The notes beneath the pieces were generated by a model. The model worked only from the letters and a program-made list of their open reading frames with translations. It ran no database searches and was not told where the DNA came from. The position numbers and the translations under genes were made by a program. Positions 57,645 through 64,000 of a stretch of DNA of 64,000 nt are shown here, piece after piece; the stretch's first letter is position 1; each line of letters opens with the position of its first letter. The stretch is from Neobacillus drentensis (GTDB lineage: Bacteria > Bacillota > Bacilli > Bacillales > Cytobacillaceae): positions 4,528,501 to 4,592,500 of the forward strand of contig NZ_CP091110.1 in assembly GCF_021560175.1 (NCBI RefSeq), read 5' to 3'.

Positions 57645-58553
57645 TTACTCCATGTTTTGGCAAGCTTTAATAATCAATTGTTCAGCTTCTTTAACAGGAT
57701 CTTCCCCTTCAATACAGCGGCTGATCTGGTGACCTAATATATCGAGGCAGAGACGCTGAAAAGCAGGGTCTGACCCCTCTATTGGAATTTGCTGCTGAAT
57801 AGCCAATTGGGCAATCATTAACGATGCCCGGAGACTCGGTCCGCTGTCACCTTTACATACCTTGCGAAGCTCGGCCACAAGGGAGGTAATCGCAGCAGCT
57901 TGCCCCTTATCAATTTCGGCCTGGTTCGAGACGATCGCCGCCTCTCGGTCACTGTCTTTATGGTCAACAAAGATGGTAATCAACCGATCTAATAAGGCAT
58001 CCTGGGTTTGATAAACACCGGCATATTCCTCAGGGTTGCTGGTGAAAACCACAGCAAATTCGGGATGAACCCGGACAAATGGTTCTGTCATTTTGGTCCC
58101 ATATAAAGGAAGGATTCCTTCTTCTAATATTGATAAAAAGATATTGTTGGTGGTGGGTTTGGAACGGGTGAATTCATCATAGACCAGTGTATAGCCATTT
58201 TTGACTGCTTCGAGCAGCCGCCCGTTACGCCAGATCTCAGTGACGTTTTCTTCCTGTTTATAAACTGAGCGGACGTAATTATCGACCACCTTTTTACTCG
58301 TATATCCGGTAAAATCACCAATCAAATCTTTATTATTTAACTCGTGATTACCGTGGATGAGCATGGCCGGTTTCTTTCTTCTTTTTGCAAGCTCCAAGGC
58401 CAGTGAGGTTTTCCCCGCGCCTGAAGGGCCTGTGAAATGAATAGGATAGCCGGCTTTTAGGTATTGTAAGGAGCGGGAAAGTAAATCTTCTGTTTTCTCA
58501 TCTTCTACTATTGTTTTAGAATTCCTGTTGATCTTACTCTTTAAGACCGTCAC
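57645..58553 (-). CDS. gvpN: Gas vesicle AAA+ ATPase GvpN
   Basis: 302 aa. MoxR/AAA+ ATPase that assists vesicle growth. Walker A TGPSGAGKTS (41-50), Walker B LVYDEFTRS, sensor VFTSNPEEYAG. GTG start at 58553 with AGGAGG 7 bases upstream. Confidence 0.93.
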   Translation of the reverse strand: MTVLKSKINRNSKTIVEDEKTEDLLSRSLQYLKAGYPIHFTGPSGAGKTSLALELAKRRKKPAMLIHGNHELNNKDLIGDFTGYTSKKVVDNYVRSVYKQEENVTEIWRNGRLLEAVKNGYTLVYDEFTRSKPTTNNIFLSILEEGILPLYGTKMTEPFVRVHPEFAVVFTSNPEEYAGVYQTQDALLDRLITIFVDHKDSDREAAIVSNQAEIDKGQAAAITSLVAELRKVCKGDSGPSLRASLMIAQLAIQQQIPIEGSDPAFQRLCLDILGHQISRCIEGEDPVKEAEQLIIKACQNME

Positions 58554-58582
58554 ACTGTTTTCCTCCTACTCCCACATCACTC

Positions 58583-58840
58583 TTATCCAATCGAACTCCT
58601 ATAACGAAAATCCATTCTTTTATAGGAGGTTACTACTTTTTGTTCGTTTAAAAATACTTCGTACACACCAATCATTTCGTCTTTGGCATACTTTTTCATA
58701 TATTCCTTTTCCTCAATTACTTCTACCGTGAGCTTCCAGCCACCATTTTCTCCTTCTTCTACTGAGGTAATTTTATGTACTGGAGCCACGAATTCATTGA
58801 AGAAATCAGTCACATTGGCAATAATTTCTTTAATTTCCAT
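58583..58840 (-). CDS. gvpO: Gas vesicle protein GvpO/GvpR
   Basis: 85 aa, PF05800-like. WKLTVEVIEEKEYMKKYAKDE followed by IGVYEVFLNEQKVVTSYKR is the family pattern. In Priestia megaterium this position is called gvpR. GGGAGG upstream. Confidence 0.88.
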   Translation of the reverse strand: MEIKEIIANVTDFFNEFVAPVHKITSVEEGENGGWKLTVEVIEEKEYMKKYAKDEMIGVYEVFLNEQKVVTSYKRMDFRYRSSIG

Positions 58841-58857
58841 ACTTGCCTCCCGCTATT

Positions 58858-58899
58858 AAGGTGGCAGGCCAGGGTTGTGGAACCCCGGCTCTGAACCTT
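58858..58899 (-). promoter_or_regulatory. Intercistronic stem-loop after gvpA/B
   Basis: Inner stem GCCGGGGTT / AACCCTGGC with tetraloop CCAC (58868-58889), outer arms AAGGT / ACCTT. No T-run follows, so it is more likely an RNA stability or processing element than a full terminator. Confidence 0.65.
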
Positions 58900-58906
58900 C
58901 TTTCCT

Positions 58907-59170
58907 CTAGAAACTAAATCGTGCACTGTTTTGTTCATTTGATTGGGTTGGAAGTCCATTTTCTTCCACCGCATCAGTAAGCAATCCGACCGCTTCTGCA
59001 TAACGCAGCCAGGTATCTACACTTGCGATAACGACCCTTGCTTCGACTGTTAAAATTTCAATCCCGACGACTGAGACCCTAACAAAGGCATCAATTACAA
59101 TCCCTTTGTCCAAAATTCGGTCGATAACCTCCGCCAGGCTGGAACTATCTGCTGTTTTTTGAACTGCCAT
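58907..59170 (-). CDS. gvpA: Major gas vesicle shell protein GvpA/GvpB
   Basis: 87 aa. Canonical GvpA core: [55 protein letters not shown], then a divergent polar tail. The protein would polymerise into the gas-permeable shell. ATG at 59170 behind AAAGGAG. It is the only clear shell-type GvpA in the cluster; J and S are the minor family members. Confidence 0.95.
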   Translation of the reverse strand: MAVQKTADSSSLAEVIDRILDKGIVIDAFVRVSVVGIEILTVEARVVIASVDTWLRYAEAVGLLTDAVEENGLPTQSNEQNSARFSF

Positions 59171-59196
59171 GTTACATTCTCCTTTCGTCATGCCAT

Positions 59197-59664
59197 TTAA
59201 GAATTGATTATCTTAATGTCATTTGAGGATTTAATTTTTTTATAGCTTTTGATTTTAGTCGCACCTTTAATGTCCTTAGATGTTTTAATATTGCTAACAT
59301 GCTTTATATGATTGGCACCCTTTATCTTTTGTTGATCATCATGTTTATGTGATGACGAAATGTTCTCTTGAAGTTCCTGACCAGCTTCTACTACTTTGCT
59401 AAGTTTATCTCTGGCTGTCTCCAGCACCTTCTGGGTCTTTTCTTTTGCCTCGCCCGCTTTATCTTGGATTTTGTCAGAAAATTCTCCCTGGCCCTTCTGA
59501 AGCTTATCAGTAAACATCTCAGCCTTATCATGAACATGCTCCACTAGTTTTTCTTTGGCTTTGTCGAACACCCAATCCTTTGCCTTTTCCTTTATTGGCT
59601 CTGGCGTGTGTTCAATCGCCTCTTTGGCAATTTTTCCAACTGCCTTTTTTATCGGTTTATTCAT
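59197..59664 (-). CDS. gvpQ: Gas vesicle protein GvpQ-like
   Basis: 155 aa, strongly hydrophilic, Lys/Glu rich and predicted helical ([20 protein letters not shown] at about 25-44; 11-residue-like repeats as in LEA/YtxH-type proteins). C-terminal ~45 residues have KIK-containing repeats ([26 protein letters not shown]). AGGAGGGG is 12 bases before ATG, a long spacing. Position matches gvpQ of Priestia megaterium. Confidence 0.72.
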   Translation of the reverse strand: MNKPIKKAVGKIAKEAIEHTPEPIKEKAKDWVFDKAKEKLVEHVHDKAEMFTDKLQKGQGEFSDKIQDKAGEAKEKTQKVLETARDKLSKVVEAGQELQENISSSHKHDDQQKIKGANHIKHVSNIKTSKDIKGATKIKSYKKIKSSNDIKIINS

Positions 59665-59687
59665 AAGGTCGGGTCGCCCCTCCTGTC

Positions 59688-60230
59688 TTACTTCGTGTTA
59701 ACTAAGTCATTAAGCATTTTTTCAATGCGTTCAAGGCGTTCATTCATATTTTTGTTGTCCTCCTTGATTTTTTCGTATTCTTCGGATTGGGGCTGTTCAG
59801 TTTGAGTTTTTCCCTTAGAACTATCGTTCTGGCTGTTCAGCTTTTTAGTTGTGAACAGTCCAGAATCCAGCTTGCTGATCGCTCCGTCCGCTAAGGATCG
59901 GATACTGTTTTGCGCCTCTCCAGCGAGGAGTTCTTGTGCAGTCTTTTTAAATTCTTCACCTGCCACTTTGACAAACTCGGATTCTCCCAAGTTTTTAAAC
60001 ACCTTCTTGCTGGTTTTAGGGTTCATCAGCAAGCCAATCCCAGCGCCCAGAACCCCGCCTACTAATGCCATATTTAGCGAATAATTGGTGCTGTCGCTCA
60101 TCTGTTCGGATTGCTGGCTGCCTTTTAACTGTTGATTTCCTTCAGATTGTTGGACTTGCTGGGATTGCTGGTTTTGCGTTCTCTGCTGATCTTTTACATT
60201 CGTGCTTTCAGTGATAACATCGGTTGTCAT
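59688..60230 (-). CDS. gvpP: Gas vesicle protein GvpP-like (YtxH-like)
   Basis: 180 aa. Q-rich N-terminus (QNQQSQQVQQSEGNQQ at about 19-34), glycine-rich helix NMALVGGVLGAGIGLLMNPK (53-72), Ser/Gln linker, and C-terminal coil NERLERIEKMLNDLV (163-177). This shares its three-part build with GvpT and the 623-aa protein. ATG at 60230 with AAAGAGGT upstream; a longer reading to 60302 is rejected. First gene of the operon. Confidence 0.72.
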   Translation of the reverse strand: MTTDVITESTNVKDQQRTQNQQSQQVQQSEGNQQLKGSQQSEQMSDSTNYSLNMALVGGVLGAGIGLLMNPKTSKKVFKNLGESEFVKVAGEEFKKTAQELLAGEAQNSIRSLADGAISKLDSGLFTTKKLNSQNDSSKGKTQTEQPQSEEYEKIKEDNKNMNERLERIEKMLNDLVNTK

Positions 60231-60471
60231 GCAATTACCTCTTTCCCTTTGTTTTTTTAAGCTAAATCTCATGTTTATCACGTGGAGAGGGCAGTAGGAC
60301 AAGGTTTACTATGGTATTACCTTCATATGCGGCACTAAAACTGGTTAAATGAACCTATGCATCCTTTTTTATCCATCATTTAGCACTCTACTTTAGTTTG
60401 TAATATTATAAATGTGTTAAGAGCAGTACCTGAAAGTGCATTTTTACAGAGGTATTACGAATTTTAAAAAT
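60231..60471 (-). promoter_or_regulatory. Promoter region of the gas vesicle operon
   Basis: AT-rich. A minus-strand -10-like TATAAT lies at 60410-60405 with only a poor -35 (TTTCAG, 19 bases upstream), which suggests an activated or alternative-sigma promoter. A GGTT-CATTT-AACC palindrome lies about 60 bases further downstream. The predicted 5' leader is about 170 nt. Confidence 0.45.
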
Positions 60472-60506
60472 AAAAAAAGAGCACAAAACCCAAAGGTTTC
60501 ATGCTC
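60472..60506 (-). terminator. Intrinsic terminator of yqfB
   Basis: GAGCATGAAACC / GGGTTTTGTGCTC stem (one mismatch) with loop TTT and seven T on the minus strand. It insulates floA-yqfB from the gvp operon. Confidence 0.85.
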
Positions 60507-60527
60507 TCTCAATATTCTCGTTTCCAT

Positions 60528-60974
60528 TCACCGAGAACGTTGTTTCATTTTATAAGGATTCTTTGAACGCGGATCACCAAGTATTTCAGACCAAATTATT
60601 CCATCTATCACTGTGCGTTGATCTGGATTCAAGGTTAAATCAGGCGTTACTTCTTCCTGGTTTTTAATAAAGTCCCTATTTGCTGGTTGGTTTCGTGCAG
60701 CTGCCATCCCAATTCTGCTAGCTTGAGACTCTTGTCTTACCTGCTCGTATTCTGCTTCAAGTAAATTAAGACTGCTTTGTAGTTTCGGCTTATTCTCCGT
60801 CCTCAATGGCTTTGTTTCTGTAGTAATATTGTCAGTTATTTCTTTGAACAGGGTTTGAATCTCTCCCAGCGGCTTGCCAGAAGGATTCCTCCGTGTCTGT
60901 CTTGAATTGTTTTTGTTTTTACGGAAGATCATTGAGACTATTCCAGCAATTATCATAATTACTATGGTTTCCAA
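60528..60974 (-). CDS. yqfB: YqfB-like protein
   Basis: 148 aa. One N-terminal membrane helix (METIVIMIIAGIVSMIF), then a charged region. Function unknown; conserved downstream of floA. TTG start at 60974 with AAAGGAGGG 8 bases before. In B. subtilis yqfC follows it directly, here 8 kb of gas vesicle genes lie between. Confidence 0.8.
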   Translation of the reverse strand: METIVIMIIAGIVSMIFRKNKNNSRQTRRNPSGKPLGEIQTLFKEITDNITTETKPLRTENKPKLQSSLNLLEAEYEQVRQESQASRIGMAAARNQPANRDFIKNQEEVTPDLTLNPDQRTVIDGIIWSEILGDPRSKNPYKMKQRSR

Positions 60975-61006
60975 AGCGACATCCCTCCTTTTAAGGAAAA
61001 CGGGGA

Positions 61007-62002
61007 TTATTTATCATTCTTTTTATCATCTGTCATTTTTCCGATTGAACCCCTCATATCAGTATCAGCGGAAATATTTTTAAAATTCATATAATCCATG
61101 ACACCGATATTCCCTGATTTAAGCGCTTCAGCCATTGCAAGTGGTACTTCTGCTTCTGATTCTACCACTTTGGCTCTCATTTCTTGTACTTTTGCTTTCA
61201 TTTCCTGCTCAAGAGCAACAGCCATCGCCCGCCGTTCCTCTGCTTTTGCCTGGGCAATCTTCTTATCTGCTTCCGCCTGTTCTGTTTGCAATTCTGCTCC
61301 GATATTCTTACCGATGTCAACATCAGCAATATCAATCGAAAGGATTTCAAATGCCGTTCCGGCATCAAGACCCTTAGACAAAACGGTTTGTGAAATTAAA
61401 TCCGGATTTTCAAGAACTTTGCTGTGGCTATCAGACGAACCAATGGTAGATACCACACCTTCCCCCACCCGAGCTACAACTGTTTCTTCACCCGCACCAC
61501 CGACAAGCCGCTCTATATTGGCACGAACGGTAATTCTTGCTTTTGCTTTTACTTCTATTCCATTCATCGCAACACCAGCAATAAACGGCGTTTCAATGAC
61601 CTTAGGATTTACACTCATTTGCACGGCTTCTAGAACATCACGTCCTGCCAAATCAATAGCAGCGCAGCGTTCGAAGGATAATTCAATATTGGCTCGATGC
61701 GCCGCAATTAACGCATTAACCACTCGATCGACATTACCGCCTGCAAGATAGTGACTTTCAAGCTGATTAATGGTGACATTTAAACCGGCTTTATGGGCTT
61801 TTATTAGCGGATTTACCACCCTGCTTGGGGTTACACGTCTAAGCCTCATACCAACTAATGTAAAAATACTTATTCGGACTCCTGCAGCCAGTGCGGAGAT
61901 CCATAGCATAACTGGAACAAACGATAATAAAATCCCTAAAAGAATTAGGGCAATGATAACAACTACGATGATTAAAATAGTTCCGCCTGTTAAAATATCC
62001 AT
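61007..62002 (-). CDS. floA: Flotillin-like protein FloA
   Basis: 331 aa. Membrane microdomain scaffold. A hairpin membrane anchor (about 5-50), SPFH-like domain (about 55-215), and Glu/Ala-rich coil [19 protein letters not shown] (about 235-290). It organises signalling and secretion complexes in functional membrane microdomains. GGAGGG upstream. Confidence 0.95.
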   Translation of the reverse strand: MDILTGGTILIIVVVIIALILLGILLSFVPVMLWISALAAGVRISIFTLVGMRLRRVTPSRVVNPLIKAHKAGLNVTINQLESHYLAGGNVDRVVNALIAAHRANIELSFERCAAIDLAGRDVLEAVQMSVNPKVIETPFIAGVAMNGIEVKAKARITVRANIERLVGGAGEETVVARVGEGVVSTIGSSDSHSKVLENPDLISQTVLSKGLDAGTAFEILSIDIADVDIGKNIGAELQTEQAEADKKIAQAKAEERRAMAVALEQEMKAKVQEMRAKVVESEAEVPLAMAEALKSGNIGVMDYMNFKNISADTDMRGSIGKMTDDKKNDK

Positions 62003-62023
62003 TTACAAAACCCTCCTAACATT

Positions 62024-62659
62024 TTATTGAACTTCCCTCACAACAATTCGTGCCCCTTCAACCTTAACGACTTTCACTTGAGCGTTTTTCTCGATAAAAC
62101 CTCCTTCAGTGACAGCATCCACTCGTTCATTGTTAATAACAATAGTGCCTGACGGCCGTAGGACCGTGAGCGCACGGCCTTCCATTCCTAAGAGATCAGT
62201 ACGGTTAATATTTGAAACATACCCATCCTCTTTTCTTGCAGAATCTGATAGTACCATCTTATTAAATAAAACAAGCTTTTTTCCAAGGGTCTTAATCATC
62301 AAAAAGAATATAAAAATCGAAACAGCAATGGCTATTAAGATGGAAACACCCATTTGTAAAGCATCTTCGCCCGCTAAAAACAGACTCAATAGTAAGGCAG
62401 TGAATCCGAGTGTACCTGCGATCGCCCCAGGTAAAAAAAACTCCAAAAAAATAAGCAGGATTCCGGCAACAAATAAAATTAATGTTCCAAATCCAGCTAA
62501 ACCTGCTTGAAAGTGACCATAAAAGAATAAGATTAATGCCAATATCCCTATTAAACCAGCAATACCAAATTTGGCTGTAAAAAGCTCCAAAACGATTCCT
62601 ACTCCAGCAATGGTTAAAAGGATGGTTACAACAACCGGATTTGTTAGAAACTCAATCAT
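62024..62659 (-). CDS. yqeZ: NfeD-family membrane protein YqeZ
   Basis: 211 aa. Four to five helices (about 7-135) then a soluble OB-fold domain (about 150-211, LLGMEGRALTVLRPSGTIVINN). Co-transcribed with floA; NfeD proteins partner with flotillins. B. subtilis YqeZ is longer (with an N-terminal protease domain), so this is the short NfeD1b-type. Confidence 0.88.
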   Translation of the reverse strand: MIEFLTNPVVVTILLTIAGVGIVLELFTAKFGIAGLIGILALILFFYGHFQAGLAGFGTLILFVAGILLIFLEFFLPGAIAGTLGFTALLLSLFLAGEDALQMGVSILIAIAVSIFIFFLMIKTLGKKLVLFNKMVLSDSARKEDGYVSNINRTDLLGMEGRALTVLRPSGTIVINNERVDAVTEGGFIEKNAQVKVVKVEGARIVVREVQ

Positions 62660-62743
62660 TCAAACTCCCCCTTTCCATCTGAACTTTCTGACTATCTGTT
62701 TTACGTTTCAGGCCATAAAAAGTTTCAAATGAATCAAAATATG

Positions 62744-62776
62744 TAAAAAGACTACTGGTATTTACCAGCAGTCTTT
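62744..62776 (-). terminator. Intrinsic terminator of rpsU-yqeY
   Basis: AAAGACTGCTGGTA / TACCAGTAGTCTTT stem (one mismatch), then TTTTT on the minus strand. Confidence 0.9.
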
Positions 62777-62788
62777 ATGTCAGAATAC

Positions 62789-63235
62789 TTATGAAAGGTG
62801 TTGTTGTACAAATTTATTAACGAGCGAACCATCTGCTTTACCTTTAACTTTAGGCATAATAGCAGCCATCACTTTTCCCATTTCTGCTTTTGATGTTGCG
62901 CCGACTTCAGCGATTGTTTCTTTGACAATCACTGACAGTTCCTCTTCCGATAACTGTTGCGGTAAATACAGCTCTATATTTTCAAGTTCTGTACGCAATT
63001 TATCAACTAGGTCTTGACGACCAGCCTTATCAAATTCATGGAGGGAGTCTTTGCGTTGTTTTACTTCGCGAGAAAGGACTGTTAACTCTGCATCTTCAGA
63101 AAGCTCTTTTGTTCCGAGCTTGATCGCTTCATTTTGAAGTGAAGCTTTCACCATCCGAATAACTGAGAGTTTGTCTTTTTCCTTGTTTTTCATCGCTTGT
63201 TTCATATCATTGTTCAAACGCTCGAGAAGACTCAT
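62789..63235 (-). CDS. yqeY: GatB/YqeY domain protein
   Basis: 148 aa from the ATG at 63235 (GAGGGTG 7 bases before). Fold of the tRNA-binding tail of GatB; the role is unknown, possibly tRNA-related. [20 protein letters not shown] start and [19 protein letters not shown] end match the family. Directly after rpsU. Confidence 0.93.
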   Translation of the reverse strand: MSLLERLNNDMKQAMKNKEKDKLSVIRMVKASLQNEAIKLGTKELSEDAELTVLSREVKQRKDSLHEFDKAGRQDLVDKLRTELENIELYLPQQLSEEELSVIVKETIAEVGATSKAEMGKVMAAIMPKVKGKADGSLVNKFVQQHLS

Positions 63236-63250
63236 ATAATACACCCTCTC

Positions 63251-63424
63251 TTAAAACTTACGTTTTCTTGCAGCTTCAGACTTTTTCTTACGTTTTACAC
63301 TTGGTTTTTCATAAAATTCGCGCTTTCTAGCCTCTTGCAAAGTACCAGTTTTTGATACTGTACGTTTGAAGCGACGAAGAGCATCTTCAAGCGATTCGTT
63401 TTTACGAACGACGGTTTTAGACAT
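63251..63424 (-). CDS. rpsU: 30S ribosomal protein S21
   Basis: 57 aa. [20 protein letters not shown] start and basic [19 protein letters not shown] end, typical S21. ATG at 63424, GGAGGGAAAG upstream. The 5' extension to 63481 is rejected because it includes the promoter. Confidence 0.96.
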   Translation of the reverse strand: MSKTVVRKNESLEDALRRFKRTVSKTGTLQEARKREFYEKPSVKRKKKSEAARKRKF

Positions 63425-63480
63425 TCTCTTTCCCTCCCTCCGAAACACAACACACTTACATTCAATCCATGTACCTTGCA

Positions 63481-63509
63481 ATTATAATATAACCTTGATA
63501 CAAGGTCAA
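63481..63509 (-). promoter_or_regulatory. SigA-type promoter of rpsU-yqeY
   Basis: TTGACC (63509-63504), 17 bases, TATAAT (63486-63481) on the minus strand. The spacer includes a palindrome ACCTTGTATCAAGGT overlapping the -35. Confidence 0.85.
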
Positions 63510-63613
63510 CTTAAATTCACACAAATAAACGCAAAACTCGATAAAATGTTTATCTAAATAATTGGCATGTCCCATCAGGCGCTGCCATACAATGAAGGGA
63601 GGGGGCCAAACAT

Positions 63614-64000
63614 ATGCTATACATACTATTATTTATACTTTGTATTTTAGTATTTATCTTTGGAATGACGATTATTAGATTCGGTCTATTTAACTTGTCA
63701 GCCAATAAATTAAAAACATGGTTAATTAAGCTGACCAGTACCCCATTAAAAGGGATGTTAACGGGTACATTTATTACTGCTCTATTACAAAGCAGTTCGG
63801 CGGTAATGGTTATTACCATTGGTTTAATTTCGGCGAGGATCATGACCTTTCCTCAATCAATCGGCATTATACTCGGCACCAATATTGGGACAACCTTTAA
63901 AACTGAGTTAATTACGTTTGATATAGATAGAATTCTTGTTCCATTAGCCATAAGCGGTGCGCTGCTTATATTATTCAAGAATAAAAAAGCACGAAGCATT
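63614..64000 (+). CDS. yqeW: Na/Pi cotransporter II-related protein YqeW (partial, runs off window)
   Basis: 129 codons from the ATG at 63614, behind GGGAGGGGG, open to the window end. Hydrophobic helices and the family repeat motif LLQSSSAVMVITIGLI (about 60-75) followed by GTNIGTTFKTE mark the NptA/PNaS family, likely sodium-phosphate transport. C-terminal part is not visible. Confidence 0.88.
   Translation, partial: MLYILLFILCILVFIFGMTIIRFGLFNLSANKLKTWLIKLTSTPLKGMLTGTFITALLQSSSAVMVITIGLISARIMTFPQSIGIILGTNIGTTFKTELITFDIDRILVPLAISGALLILFKNKKARSI

Overview
The window is about 40% GC chromosomal DNA from an endospore-forming member of the Bacillaceae. Most of it matches, in gene content and order, the yqgN-pst-sodA-ispG-zur-nfo-ispH-sigA-dnaG-glyS-era-phoH-floA-rpsU stretch of Bacillus subtilis. 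Pointers to this group are the spore gene pair yqfC/yqfD, SigA, single-chain GlyRS behind a T-box, CcpN/PpsR, Zur and the VrrA/YqfQ protein. The genus cannot be fixed from this window alone (Bacillus, Neobacillus, Priestia or a relative). Almost all genes lie on the minus strand.

Layout. 1-765: 5-formyl-THF cyclo-ligase (cut by the window edge) and rpmG. 830-3410: an operon of a DUF4912 protein, a GT4 glycosyltransferase and an unrecognised protein. 3741-10875: histidine utilisation operon hutH-permease-hutU-hutI-hutG, with a large hairpin in its leader and no hutP. 11202-15307: pstC-pstA-pstB-pstB-phoU behind a clear PhoP box array, with pstS missing. 15597-20209: pbpA, a Bacillus-type GC-rich palindromic repeat, an MFS transporter and sodA. 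20577-25795: Fnr-like regulator, yqgC, yqgB, yqfZ, ispG, yqfX, yqfW. 25812-32570: zur-znuB-znuC, yqfT, nfo, cshB, vrrA/yqfQ, ispH. 32657-43230: nif3-like gene, trmK, cccA, an acyl-CoA dehydrogenase, dnaG-sigA, ccpN-ppsR and glyS with its T-box. 43562-51832: recO, yqzL, era, cdd, dgkA, ybeY, pgpH, phoH, yqfD, yqfC.

52050-60230 is the accessory heart of the window. It is a 14-gene gas-vesicle operon (P-Q-A/B-O-N-F-G-L-S-K-J-T-T2-U) inserted between yqfC and yqfB-floA, which are close neighbours in B. subtilis. Its most unusual member is a 623-residue, almost wholly hydrophilic paralogue of the neighbouring 167-residue GvpT, placed directly before GvpU. 60528-64000 returns to the core order: yqfB, floA, nfeD (yqeZ), yqeY, rpsU and the start of a Na/Pi-cotransporter gene.

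How the parts work together. hut converts histidine to glutamate, ammonia and formamide. pst takes up phosphate under PhoP. znu/zur is zinc-regulated. dnaG-sigA, preceded by several Spo0A-box matches, couples replication and housekeeping transcription to development. The gvp operon would give buoyancy. No rRNA, tRNA, CRISPR array, prophage or transposase was found.
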